A model generated the notes under the pieces. That model was given only the letters and a program-made list of their open reading frames with translations. It did no database searches and was not told the DNA's origin. The position numbers were made by a program, and so were the translations under genes. From NCBI GenBank assembly GCA_015680685.1, contig MNCI01002920.1:87131-118065 (forward strand): a stretch of DNA of 30,935 nucleotides, read 5' to 3'. This document shows, piece after piece, positions 1 through 10,347 of the stretch. This DNA is from Gnetum montanum (taxonomy: Eukaryota > Streptophyta > Gnetopsida > Gnetales > Gnetaceae). Numbering within the stretch: position 1 is the first letter of the stretch; the number at the start of each line of letters is the position of its first letter.

Positions 1-870
1 AATGCGAAGCGCGAAGGGCCTTAGTTAGAGGGAACACTTTTGGTTCCATAACCAGTGCTTGTAGCCCAAATTTTATTGCGTCTAAGGGGTGTGCTTTGAA
101 TTCTCACTTTGTTGTTTTTTGTTTTTGTTTTGTTTTGTGTTTTTATGCGTAAGAACCACACCATATAAAGACTTCTTATTTTTATTGTCTCAGCTTCCAA
201 TAATTGGGTAACATCGGAACGGTAAGAAAACTCAAGAAGAAAACATCCAAGCACCCAAGAGAACGGCCAACACAAAAGCATCAAATTCCCTTGAAGTCAG
301 ACCCTTTGCAATCCTTGAGTCCTTCCTTAGTTTGAGAAATACCCAGTCACCAATTCGTTAAAGTTCTTATTAGAAAGGGACTATACATCTCCAAGCCGAT
401 AGAGACCATAGAACTTGGTGGATGGATGGATGAAGTGATCTCATTGCCTGCCATATCAAAAGAAACATACCTTAGTATCAACATTGTAACTTAAAGGTAA
501 AAACCAAACATTAGCAATCAAGATGAAAACAACTCATACCATCATATCGAACACTTATTATGGGACAAACTTACAGGGTGGATCACACACACACACACAT
601 ACAAAGTGAAAAGGTATAAAGATGATGTAAAACAAAAACTAGAAAAATTAAAGAAATTTGAAAAACAAAAACATAGAAAAGATAAAGAAATTTGTAAAAC
701 AAATGTGTAAGAAAAAAACATGTAAAACAAAAACTTAAAAGAACTGAAGGCCCCATATGATTAGCATAGGTGGCCATATCCCCCATGACTGAGTTGTAAG
801 GGAGAGATTCGAAATGATGAGCACCTGTTCGAATTTNCTCAGGGGCACACCTATTACATGGAGATATTTC
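1..870 (-). other. Element A 3' non-coding tail
   Basis: After the protease, minus-strand sequence turns T-rich (about 730-600) and then becomes ordinary non-coding DNA with no open frame. It corresponds to the tails of elements P, B and C: for example, minus GACTTCAAGGGAATTTG near 285 resembles GACATTAAGGGGATTTG in C near 24423, and TGTTACCC near 208 matches the repeated tail motif. A (CA)8 microsatellite lies at 584-599. The 3' LTR is not reached before base 1. I see no gene in this stretch. Confidence 0.6.
584..599. repeat. (CA)8 microsatellite
   Basis: Sixteen bases of uninterrupted CA dinucleotides inside the element A tail. Confidence 0.95.
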
Positions 871-954
871 CTCCATGTCATCACTAGATGAATCAGTGTA
901 TGTGATGCATGGAACTTTCCTCTTCTCGATCTTTCCACATATGTTTATCTTAGA

Positions 955-1440
955 AATTTCTAAGGAAAGATCACAGATCCTAAGGCATGCATCTACTGTA
1001 CTTAGTCATGCCCTTTCCATTATAATTGGGAAGTCACCTTTGTTGTTGTTAACTTCGACCACTAGAAAATCAACTGGGTAAGTCCAACCACACACGATCG
1101 TAATAACATCCTCCACCAAGCCCAAGGGAATGGTGATGGATTGGTCTGCCAGCTCTAGTTGAATGTTGCTCTTCTTAAGTTGGGGTAGGTTCCAAGTGTG
1201 ATACATCTCTTGTGAAATTAAGTTGACTCCGAAACTTGAGTTAAGAAGAGTCCTATGTGGTTCATTTCCGATGATCTGTAAATAGATTAAGGGACTCTCA
1301 AGGTCAGTTAGTTTCCTAGGAAGGTGACCTATCTTGATCCAGTCAGTTACGGTATGCGTTAACATAACTGTATGCGTTAAGCTCTGCTAGACTGAAGGGT
1401 GCTTCGAAGTGTTAGATGGTGGAGGAGCGTACATAGCCTC
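955..1440 (-). pseudogene. Retropepsin (aspartic protease) of element A, catalytic Asp lost
   Basis: The clean open part is 1365-1006. It has the layout of Ty3/gypsy proteases in plants: a flap-upstream segment, the active-site strand, a segment with LELADQSITIPLGLVEDV, then YPVDFLVVEV and FPIIMERAWLSTVDA, which correspond to the usual LQLADRS..PxGxxEDV, PVDFxVLD and PIILGRPWLxT blocks. Where the catalytic D-S/T-G-A is expected the sequence reads LLNSSFGVNLIS, so the Asp is Asn and the Gly is Ser; the protein should be inactive. It would have cut the Gag-Pol polyprotein inside virus-like particles. Sequence then continues as a short acidic stretch (SSDDMEEI near 870) and into the tail, with the rest of pol missing. 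Assignment to the family is firm; frame breaks around 1370-1440 leave the N-terminal limit uncertain. Confidence 0.75.
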
Positions 1441-3876
1441 AATCGCTTATTGTTGCGAGAGTTTGTCTGGGCTTTTGGTTCTGAAGTAAGGTCTTCTCTT
1501 TTTACATTTGTCAAAACCAACAGCAAGTTGGATATTTACAACTCTTGCAGCGTGACGTTGCTGTGATTGAGGAGGAAGTTCCCCTTGCATTGTTGGAGCA
1601 GGAGGTGTTATGGGAACTACTTATGGTGGAAGATGTGCGGATGGATTAGGAGGATGGTGTGGGTATGGAGTGTCTCCCGGAGGAGGAGTCCTTCTGAACG
1701 ACTCCTGAATTTGGTAGTGACAGTTTGGGGTTGTGTGACCCATAGAGTCACTTGGAGAAATCGACTGCTGCACATAATATCCATAAGGATCAGGCTGCGG
1801 TAAAGGTACTGATATTTCGGTGATGGCATCCCCCATGACTGTGGGTATTGCCACTGCTGATGCTGTCCGATGGGCTGTGGGGGAGTTCCACTTGGATAAT
1901 ACGTTAGTGGTTGGTGGAACTGCCTTGGGTTACCTTGTGGATAAGGTAACCTTCGGGGTGTTTGCCGTTGGTTGAGTCTTGGATTAAGCGCATACACCCC
2001 AGACTCCTGCAGATGTGAGATGATGGGGTAACATCCCTTAGGATGTTCATAGTAGCAGACCCCACATCCACTATCATCGTCTGTGTCAGAATCTACAGCC
2101 ACATCAGAGTTAGTGATTTTTTCCTTACCCTTGTTATGTGCAGGGGTTAAATCTCTCTACTTTTTCTTACCTTTGTCACTACTTTGTTCTACCTTAGACT
2201 CTTCTACAATTTTTAAGACGGTTTCTATTTTAGAGTTTAAGGAACTCCATACATCATCTACCTTAGCTGCTATTTCCATTGTTAATTTTTGGATCGACAA
2301 AGTTTTCTGGTTCACCAACTCTTCGAGTGGTGACTCATCCTCTTCCTCACAAAATTTTACTCCCCTCTTTCGAAGAGAGGGATCACGGTTGTACTCTTCT
2401 GCACTTTCCCTTTTACATAGCTCACCTTCTTCGTTTGCTACTTGCTCCAACAAGCTTTGCACTTCATGGGCTCTAAGTTGTGAGAGTCTCCCTTGGGCCT
2501 AAGTCCCAAGGGTTCTCCTCGTTTCATTCCTTAACCCATCCACGATGTGGCGAAGTTGATCCTGCTCAGCGTACCCATGGCCCGGGCAACAATGTAACAA
2601 TGTGTAATAGTGGGCCATGGCAGCATCCAAGGGTTCATGTGTACCTTGCTTTTAGCCTTGGATCTGCTTACACAAATTGGACACTCTAGAGTACGTTTGA
2701 TATTTTTTGTTGAACAGTTCTAGCATCGTACTCCACCTTCTAATGGTTTCTGGTTCTAGGGACCGGTATTAGCTCTCTGCTTCCTTGGTGAGTGTCCTTG
2801 GGAACAACTTAAGTTTCTGCTACTCACTATCTAAATTCTACAAGGCACAAGCATTGTAAAGTGCTTGTAAATGATTTTGCTGATCAGCATTGTATCCCCC
2901 TTCAAATCGTGGGATGTTGTTCATGTCTAATCGTTTGATCTGACTATCCTTTAAATACCTTTTGGGAATTCTAACTACCTCCGTTATTTCAAGCATACTT
3001 TGGGTTGCGAGTAGGGGCTCGTCATGATCGTCTCTTTTAATGACGCCTGTGATGTCTTCGTTGTTTCCTACTCTCCCTACATCCTTGCCCTTGTCCTCTC
3101 TCTCGACTTTCCCGTCGAGGTCTTTCATCTTTTTTACTTTTATCCTCACCTTTATGTTCATGGTGGCTGCGCCCAGATGTCGAAGGAGAGGGTGAGTGAT
3201 GTGAAGAAGGGGAAGAAGAAGGGGAACCATCGCCATGATGATGTTTCTTGCCTTCTCTTCGGCTACTATGGCCTCGATCGTGGTGACGATCTAAGTGCCC
3301 TTCTTTAGCATAAGTGGTTGTTCCCTCTATGAAAAGTTGGTGTTCACGGGCATCAGAACTAGGGATATGGATCGTGGATCGTAGATTCTGATATCCTTCC
3401 TCCTCCCCATCGTTAGGAGGGGGAATTTCATTTGCTAAAGAACCCGTGATAAGGGGTTCTTCATCTCCTATTTCGCTAAGGACATGCAGGGCTTTGCCCT
3501 TCAGAAAAGTATGTTGACTCTCCTACCTTAAGTCTCAGATACGTTGGGCATCTGTGGAATGATAATCCCTTGTGTCAAAGTCATCCATAACGTATTCCGC
3601 AAATAGTTCTTGCATGCCAATTTGTGCTAAGACACAGAAGAGCATGTTAGGGACTGATCGATCTTGGGGTAACACGATGTTACCTTGCGAATCTCTCCAT
3701 CGTAGCTGTTTGTCTTGATGGAGAATAAAAGTAAAGTTAGGAATATACTCATCAGGATGAGTATATGTCATCTTATATTGTTGAGGCACTGGCTAATTTT
3801 GGTTATGCTTTTTATGTTGCCGACTGTCTCGTGTATGATCCTTAGGTGGTGAGTTGCTCTTATGAGAAGAAGGCAT
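1440..3876 (-). pseudogene. gag: Gag of element A (retrotransposon gag domain, zinc-knuckle-like motif)
   Basis: Structural protein that packages element RNA. ATG at 3876 follows an AT-rich leader and opens MPSSHKSNSPPKDHTRDS. A moderately open N-terminal part follows (3789-3535), then a Ser/His/Arg/Lys-rich region (about 3300-3050). The retrotransposon gag domain is at about 2950-2470: NNIPRFEGGYNADQQNHLQA, LKLFPRTLTKEAES, YRSLEPETIRRW and FNKKYQTYSRV match the family's LxxLKLFPxTLxGxAxxWYxSLxPxSIxxWxxLxxxFxxKF pattern. A coiled-coil-prone acidic segment follows (2462-2157), then CGVCYYEHPKGC (about 2060), a zinc-knuckle-like motif with shortened spacing, then a Pro/Gln/Tyr-rich C-terminus. 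Several in-frame stops break it, many of them TAG where Gln is expected. Copies in B (minus) and C (plus) confirm the frame. Confidence 0.8.
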
Positions 3877-4168
3877 TTTTATCAGTGTGCTAAATTTACT
3901 GTATATAAAATTTTTCTACTAATTAACCCGAAGGTTCATTAAGGCTCACAATGATGTGAGTGGTATCCCTTATGTTCTATTCAGCGCACANCTAACTCTA
4001 ACTAAGGACCTAAGTCTAAATTAACTAGCATTAGCATCCATTCCCACGTACCGTACACACCCTGAACTATGCAACTGTGGCTACCAAACGCTAATCGTTA
4101 TTGGGATCGCCACATGTAACACACGTGCTCAAAGTGGTCATACTGAGGCACTTAACTAGCCTAAACGT

Positions 4169-4339
4169 GATGAGCAGCCGATTCCTTGACTAGCCGTACA
4201 CACCCGTAGATGCTCGTAATTAAGTTGTACTCATCTCGTATTCTAGGAGTTGAGGGTGAGAGAGATTAATTGCGATGAGTAGCCGATTCCTTGGTTAGCC
4301 GTACACATTCGTCAATGCTCGTAACCAAGTCGTACTCAT
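4169..4339. repeat. 66-bp direct repeat with internal hairpin in element A LTR/leader
   Basis: Copies at 4169-4234 and 4274-4339 (offset 105) share AGCCGATTCCTTG, TAGCCGTACACA and ATGCTCGTAA. The second copy can fold: ATGAGTA (4275) pairs with TACTCAT (4333), and CTTGGTTA (4290) pairs with TAACCAAG (4322). The first copy keeps most of the same pairing through different bases. Confidence 0.85.
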
Positions 4340-4600
4340 GCCGCGCTAATGCAGGTAATAAATCACATGTAATAAATAACAGGTAATAAATCCTATTCCA
4401 TGCAATGCAAGGTTTATCCACAAAGCTCGTCTTTATTGCCGTACACAACTTTCGTTCAGGTACAAAGCTGCTCGAATAAAGATCTGTTCACTTGGGGACT
4501 CCTCCTGCGGGCACATGGAAAATATTCTATCTCTGGAGTGATCAAACTGCCAGAGTTTCCCTACTTTAAGCCTAGGATAGGAAATAAGGGGAGTGCCACC

Positions 4601-4612
4601 TCTTATTTATAG
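4601..4612 (-). promoter_or_regulatory. TATA box of element A LTR
   Basis: Minus strand CTATAAATAAGAG, about 70 bp from the LTR start and just downstream of an inverted repeat. It is the likely pol II promoter of the element. Confidence 0.7.
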
Positions 4613-4630
4613 ATTTGGCGACGGACCGCG

Positions 4631-4651
4631 ATATCGCATGGGATGCGATAT
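4631..4651. repeat. Perfect 9-bp inverted repeat upstream of TATA (element A U3)
   Basis: ATATCGCAT - GGG - ATGCGATAT, with further GCGATAT and ATATCGC words up to 4673. The whole 50 bp is built from one word in both orientations. Confidence 0.9.
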
Positions 4652-4681
4652 AGCGGCGGCCACCATATCGCGTCTCATCAC

Positions 4682-6415
4682 AAGTCCTTATAGGACTTTT
4701 ACATACAAGAAGATATTCTTTAGCCTATGCAATTTACCTACAACCTTCCAATGACTTGTAATTGACATTTTTTATTAATAGATTTGTAATGATATGAAGG
4801 TCTTCATTAATGACTTTTCTACCTATGGATTAGACTTTAAGCAAGCATTGCACCATCTTCAACAAGTATTGAAATGATATGTGGAGACAAATCTTAAGCT
4901 CAGTTGGGAGAAGAATCATTTTCATGGTCTAACGGGGCATTATTTTAGAGTAATAAGTTTTAAAAAAAGGAATCAATGTGGATGTAGAAAAGATAAGAGT
5001 GATATATTAAATAGCTTAATAATCACAAATAGTAAAAGATGTCTAATCATTCCTTAGATACATAGGCTAGTATAGAAGATTTCTTGAGAATTTCTATAAG
5101 ATTGTCAAACCATTGGTAGATCTAACAAAGAAGGATGCAACATTCGAATGGATTAAGGAATATGAGCATGAATTCCAACTTCTTAATTAGAAGCTCATAG
5201 AAACCCTAATTTTATGAGCTCTCAATTGATTCAAGCCATTTTAGATCATGACAGATGCATCCAACTTTGCCTTGGGAGTTGTGCTTACATAATTGCATGA
5301 TTAGAAATGTCCATATTATATTCATTTTACAAGGAGAAGTATTATATGTGCATAGCTGAATTATATCATAATAGAGAAGGAACTCATAACAGTGGTGTAT
5401 GGCTTAGAGAAATTTAGGTATTATGTGCTTGAATACCTAGTTTTTGTCATATGGATAACAATGCAATATGCTTATGAATGGTTTTGTAGGAGTTTGATCT
5501 TACAATGATTAAAAGAAAGAGAATTGAAAATGTTATTATAGATCATTTATGATAGTTAAGATGGGATAACAAGACTTATGAAAAGCCTCTTTCTCAACAA
5601 TTTTCTGATGAGATGCTTTTTGAAAAGGTGACAATGGTCACAACAAATATAGCTAAACCATGTTATATAGAATTCCTCTCATATTTACTGACATAGGAAG
5701 TCCCTACTGAATATGACTAGAAGAAAAAGAAATACTTTCTTGGCTAAGCTAAGTAGTACATAGAGATAGAGAGTAACCTCTATAAGATTTATGTAGATGA
5801 ATTAATGCAATTGTGCATGCTTGATGAAGATCAACTTAGAATTCTCTAAGATGAAAATGAGAGACCTTGTGGAGGTCACTATGTAGGCACAAGAATAACC
5901 ATCAAAATCCTCATGGTAGAATACTTTTAACATACAATCTTTAGGGATGCACATCACTTCAAAAACTCCTGTGAGTGATGCCAAAGAGATGGAGGAATGA
6001 CTACAAGGCTAGAAGGTCCTCAATAATGGATGTAACCACTGGAATCTTTCAACCTTTGGGTAATTGATTTCATGTGCCTAATTACATCCATTTCTAAAGG
6101 GAAATCCTACATCATTATTGCAGTGGACTATTACAAAACATGGACCAAGATAAGGTCATTTACTAGAACCCCAAATATACACCTTAACAAATGAAATTCC
6201 ACACATTGTATAAAGGATCCTACATTATCTACTTCACTTTTCATTTAGGCATCATGAAGATTTATCACCCTAATTGTAGTAACAAGAAAATATTGTTCAA
6301 CACACAATAAATAACACCATTTAAGGATTTCCTAGTAATCAAGAACTTCAGCAACACCTCATTCCATGGCCAAGCCCACTCCATTTTTCATATCTCCACC
6401 TTTTCAACTTAGTTA
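4682..6415 (+). pseudogene. pol: Element P pol remnant: RT C-terminal half, RNase H, deleted integrase
   Basis: Ty3/gypsy polymerase polyprotein, badly decayed. RT begins at base 4682 with SPYRTFTYKK, matching the conserved (C)PYGTFAYKRMPFGLCN block, and continues TTFQ and KVFINDFSTYGLDFKQALHH near 4790, followed by LETNLKLSW-like sequence at about 4885. RNase H is seen near 5245-5420 (DASNFALGVVLT, YYIHFTRRSI, EKELITVVYGLEKFRYY). Integrase keeps a short core strand (YIIIAVDYYKTWTKI near 6105) and then jumps to the C-terminal end (SYIIYFTFHLGIMKIYHP near 6215), so most of the catalytic core with its second Asp and Glu is deleted. Many stops and frameshifts are present. The upstream half of RT and all of gag are absent here because element A sits at 4680; they are expected off-window. 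Confidence 0.8.
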
Positions 6416-8347
6416 TAAGATCATGATTTTTTAACTTTTTATTTTATAATTTTTTCAATTATTTATATATTTTCTATTTTGTTATAAATTTTTATTTTCT
6501 TTTTTATTTTTACTTTATTTGAGTCATTTTATTTTGAAATATTTAGTTGCGTTTTGATTTTTTTCAATTTTGCATTATAAGAATTATTGTTTAGTACATG
6601 CCAACTTTGTTGTTTGGATAGTGTCCTATGTTATCAAGATGATCATATGAGTAGTTGTATAAAGTAGTGAGACCACGTCATTCATCCCTGCACTTTCTAT
6701 AAACTAGAGATCTTCATCCTGAAAGTAGTATAGTTCTTATCACATTAAAACTAAAATTAATTCATGATATTTATGCCTTGAGGAAAGGAGAATGGACTAA
6801 GAGGGAATGGGAGAGGGTGCGACATCAAGGGGACTTGTTGACTCCTTAGACTTCCTATATAGGTCTTACTATTTTATGTGTTTATGTCATTGTTCATATT
6901 TTAATTTTGATGGAAGCATGTTCTTGAATACATGTTGCCTCACCATATTACCTATGCTTGAAGATAGTCCTTTGGTAAAGAAAGCATAGTCACCAATTAA
7001 TTAATGGACATAAGAAAACTAATTCCTAGGTACCATTGGAAAGACATGTTACCATACCTAAAGGTAGGCTACTTCTAGGATTTCCAAAGGTCTCTTGATT
7101 TCATTATATGCTTGGAAATACATGTTACCCATGCCTAAAGGTATTCCTCTAATTAATGACCAAGTTTCTTAAAAACACATTATGTTGTAAGTAATTAATT
7201 AATCAAAAATGATTTCTTATTTTCTTTCATTGAGTAGTGATGGTTTCATATGACTGTGATGCTCCTATGGTTGTAAGTTTAGGATGAAGTAATCTAATGC
7301 CATAAGAAAAGGTATGGAATTGGTTTGAAATCTTGATAGGTAGATATGATGATCATTTTAATCACATTTGATACAAGAAACTATTGCAGGTATGGTACAA
7401 CACTCATGTTCCTATTTCCACAATCTCTTCTTATTTCATTATTCATCTCATTGTTGCATGTAATTGCTTACTTAATGATTTTGTTTAGTATAGTGTAGGA
7501 TTTCAAAGACAATTGTTGTATGTGTATGACATATAGACTAGATTGATATTTAATTTTCAATGTGCTTATGCAAGCCTTGTCAAAAGGTTCTATGAGGGTA
7601 TTAAGGGCATGAACTTACCTAAGGAAGGATGCACTTAAGTATAACTTTTGAACATCTACTATATACACTGCCTTCTCATGAATGCAGTCCTTATTTTTAT
7701 TTCATTTTCTCACAAACATTGTATGTTAAACCTCTATTCATGTCATGAATGCTTCTGAAAATATATGAACCTTTGTCTGAATCTCACAAATGTTAGCCTT
7801 ATGTCTAGACCCTCTTTCTATCTTTCATTCAACTCCAAAATTACCTCAAAATTAGAAAAAATAAGCTAAAAATTCAAGGGAAAATTTTTAGCTTATGCTA
7901 CATGGATGCATTCCTATAAATGTAGCTGACAAATAGTACATATACATTTTCACCTTATCAAGAAAGAAGTTTTTCCATTCTAAAAGCCTAGAGTACTTTA
8001 AGCTTAATATCTACCAATCTATGCACTTGATTTTATTTGTTTTCAATCCTGTGAACTCATTACAAAACTTTTTCAACATTTCACAATTAGTGAAAAAGGT
8101 AGTTAATAATTAAAATAATAAAAATTAATTAAAGTTAAAAATCTTAGCTATCCTAGGACATCATGACCATAAGATTATGATCACTCAGGAGCATTAACAT
8201 CATATTTTTTTGAAAACTTAGCAAACAAAAGAATGGTTGAATGGTATCAATGCTTGTATTTATTCTAAGGACTAATTAATGATCATCTATGTGTTTGCAG
8301 AAGACATCAAAATGAGGCCCCCAAGTAGGTGGACCTTCATAGCTAAG
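6416..8347 (+). other. Element P 3' non-coding tail
   Basis: A long stretch after pol with no gene. It starts very T-rich (6425-6560). It parallels the C tail (23947-25483) and the reverse complement of the B tail (14641-16080): shared landmarks are ACATCAAGGGGA at 6821, copies of a 30-bp motif at 7037-7068 and 7113-7144 with a weaker one at 6947-6980, CTATGGTTGTAAG near 7265, and a block ending in GGTATTAAGGGCATGAA near 7600. The shared order in three copies shows it is part of the element and not flanking DNA. Confidence 0.7.
7037..7144 (+). repeat. Repeated tail motif (P copies)
   Basis: Two copies of a motif close to GAAAGACATGTTACCCATGCCTRAAGGTAG (written here in shorter parts: AAAGACATGTTACC, then CATGCCTAAAGGTAG) at 7037-7068 and 7113-7144. 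Equivalent pairs occur in the C and B tails. Confidence 0.75.
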
Positions 8348-8366
8348 TGATGAGCATTAAAGTGTT

Positions 8367-8390
8367 GTGTCAACAGGCCCTTGTTGACAC
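8367..8390. repeat. Perfect 9-bp inverted repeat upstream of TATA (P/E LTR)
   Basis: GTGTCAACA - GGCCCT - TGTTGACAC, about 78 bp before the TATA box, with related words TTGTCGACATAG and CATCGATG in between. Confidence 0.9.
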
Positions 8391-8467
8391 AGCCTCGTTG
8401 ATGGGGTCACATCGATGTAGCATTTGCTGTCTATGAGGCCTTGTCGACATAGTCTTATAATAAAAAC

Positions 8468-8475
8468 TATAAATA
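8468..8475 (+). promoter_or_regulatory. TATA box of P/E LTR
   Basis: TATAAATA followed by AGAGCTC, 120 bp from the LTR start. Confidence 0.65.
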
Positions 8476-9219
8476 AGAGCTCATAGCCATGTTTATGAAC
8501 ATAGAAGTCATAGTAGTAGCAGAGCTCTTGTAGTTTGTCCATTTGAAAGTTAGAATACTTATTTGAGTGCCCACAACAGGAGTTAGAAAGTGTATGGATC
8601 TTTATTCGAGAATTATTGTACATGAACCACACCAGTGTGTACAACAATAAAGATGAGCCTTTTGATCAAACTTTGTGGCACTTAGAATAGATTAATGATT
8701 TATTTTTGCATTCATTGTTTTCATTAAATATGAAATCAATTAAGCTAAATTAAGCTAAATTAGATTTTAAAGCAAATAGTTAATTATTTAAGCTAAATAG
8801 ATGTGTTCACTTGGTAATCACAACATCATTATTGCTTAGTGCGCTAAGTAGCGTAGCACTTGGTAACCCAGTAGTGGATATGTGGGTTCAGGACTTGTAC
8901 GGAAAGTAGGACCAGATGCTTATGTTAGGACTGGTTAAAGGCTAGTTAAGTAGTTAAATTAGATTAATTGTTAAATCACTTCATCTCTTTACTTTAAGTA
9001 CCAAGAAACATAAAATATAAACCAATAAAAATCATATGCCTCAATTACACTTAACCATACCTTTATACATCACAAGTGTAATTGGGAAGATAACGAACGA
9101 CCATTAGGGTGAGGTTCACCTCCTAGACAACTAGTGTGCTAGAAGACATAGAGTTCATGGTTTGATCAAATTGTGCATGAACGCTTCATGATTCGTATGG
9201 TTGAGCATAGGGGTATCTT

Positions 9220-9990
9220 CATTGCTCATCACCAAGGAAGAAGCATCTAAGAGGAGGGTGAGGACAGTAGCAACAATAAGCCAAATAAGAAACTAAGGCC
9301 ACTCAAGCAACAAGCACTCTAAGGGAAGAAGTGGAGGTAGAATTTCTTGATCAAATTCCCATTGTAGAAAAAAGATAATTTAAGTAAGATAAAGTGCCTA
9401 GACCCAAGCCAAGTGTAGAGGTCACACTCACTCATGCTTTCTTGAAGAAGATTAAGAGCAAGGAAATCGAGAGTTCAGTTCTTCAAGAGCATAACTTTGG
9501 ATCATTTTTAGAGTTCACATCCTAGGAGGTTAGGGTGTAGTTTAGACATCCCCTATTTGGTTCACAATATTCACCAATGTGGAATGGTACCTTCATGAGA
9601 CACACTTATGTTTGAGTAATTGCCAAGGGGATGCGATGATAAAAATTAAATACATTATCATTTCCTTCTCGGTGGAGGCCATAGCAAAGACATTGGGATT
9701 GTCCAATGAAGGAGCAATACTTACAAATGTGTCCACACAATCAAATGTAGAGGTAAACAAGGAGTTGACCTAATAATATTAAAGTGTTGATCACAAAGAG
9801 TATGACGTCCTAACAAAGGCAGAAAGAGTTTCCTTTAAAATAGTGGTGTATCACCTTAATCCATTAGCATAGATAAAAAATATGATGCCAATGTATGTAT
9901 GAATCTTAAAAGGAAGTTCCTAGGTAACGTACCCTAGTTGATCTTCTTGGAGATTGAGAAGTGCTTCAAGTAATAGGGATCTTGCTAGCC
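9220..9990 (+). pseudogene. ORF-D copy E, broken N-terminal fragment
   Basis: Oldest-looking copy of the ORF-D gene. Recognisable blocks, shared with the copies at 13990-11380 (minus) and 26178-28922 (plus), are HNFGSFLEFTS near 9490, WYLHE near 9583, then IIISFSVEAIAKTLGLSNEGA near 9660-9715 (listed here as two parts, IIISFSVEA and IAKTLGLSNEGA), AERVSFKIVVYHLNP near 9820 and LIFLEIEKCF near 9940. These fit the V-x-FS-x-EAI-x-LGLP-x-G and following blocks of the plant-transposon domain I recall as PF20167. Stops and frameshifts are frequent and similarity ends near 9990, so the linker and coiled-coil half is missing. No start codon can be chosen safely. Confidence 0.6.
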
Positions 9991-10335
9991 ATAACATGGT
10001 GTAATATAGTCATAAGTTTTGAAGATGATGTTGAATGGATTACTAAGAAAACATGTGTATATTGTTATGTTCAATAAACATATAATAAATTATAATACGT
10101 ATCAAATAATGGAAAACCCATGTTGCGATGGTGGAGAATAGAGAGAATATTTATAATCTTATATTTTATATATTTTATAAATATAAGAATGAAACAATAA
10201 TAAATACTAATGCATCGCAATTCCTTATGGGGAGGCACAATGCTCACAATCACTCACACATGATGTAATCCCTGATGGAACAAGTGCAACATCACACACA
10301 GAAAGTAATAAATGGCTCTTAGTCACAACCTCAAA
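9991..10335. other. Unassigned AT-rich stretch
   Basis: Very AT-rich (notably 10060-10210), no coding or repeat family recognised. It lies between the broken end of copy E (plus) and the LTR that follows D-minus (minus), so a deletion or inversion breakpoint should be inside it. Confidence 0.5.
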
Positions 10336-10347
10336 GGCCTAATACCA
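10336..10347 (-). other. Possible primer-binding site (initiator Met tRNA type)
   Basis: Minus strand reads TAACA then TGGTATTAGGCC, 9 of 12 matches to the TGGTATCAGAGC site that follows many plant LTRs. Weak, because the rest of an element after it is not recognisable. Confidence 0.3.

Larger units (their letters stand above)
1..4680 (-). mobile_element. Element A: internally deleted Ty3/gypsy retrotransposon, 3' end off window
   Basis: Read on the minus strand this runs 5' LTR (start 4680), gag (ATG at 3876), retropepsin-like protease (about 1440-955), then a non-coding tail to the window edge. No reverse transcriptase, RNase H or integrase lies between protease and tail, so it would need another element's enzymes to move. 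It keeps long open stretches and many CpG sites, unlike most of the window, which suggests it is among the younger insertions. The base next to its LTR start (4681) is already RT sequence of element P, so it appears to have inserted there. The 3' LTR and the second target-site copy would lie left of base 1. Two ambiguous bases (837 and 3991) fall in it. Confidence 0.8.
3900..4680 (-). mobile_element. 5' LTR and leader of element A
   Basis: The LTR begins TGATGAG at 4680 (minus). A TATA box (minus CTATAAATAAGAG, 4601-4612) lies about 70 bp in. The R/U5 part contains ATCTTTATTCGAG and CAATAAAGACGAGC (about 4485-4425), closely matched by ATCTTTATTCGAG and CAATAAAGATGAGC at 8598-8658 in the LTR after element P, so the two are the same LTR family. 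Its inner end and primer-binding site could not be fixed. The target-site duplicate on this side should be the 5 bp at 4681-4685 (CAAGT). Confidence 0.75.
8348..9080 (+). mobile_element. LTR between element P tail and ORF-D copy E
   Basis: Begins TGATGAGC at 8348, as A's LTR begins TGATGAGA. TATA box at 8468-8475. R region words at 8598-8658 match the element A LTR. A tandem of TAAGCTAAAT lies at 8741-8760 and CACTTGGTAA occurs twice (about 8818 and 8858). The right end is not sharply visible; I place it before the coding-like sequence that starts near 9220. It is both the expected 3' LTR of P and the LTR upstream of E. Confidence 0.65.

Noticed and set aside
583-876. Minus-strand frames rich in Phe/Leu, hydrophobic, possibly env-like
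   Set aside because: Composition comes from a T-rich run at the start of the non-coding tail; no matching frame in the P, B or C tails.
2083-2502. Plus-strand frame of 139 codons
   Set aside because: Antisense to the helical part of element A gag; Ser/Leu-rich with no motif, and the minus strand aligns with other gag copies.
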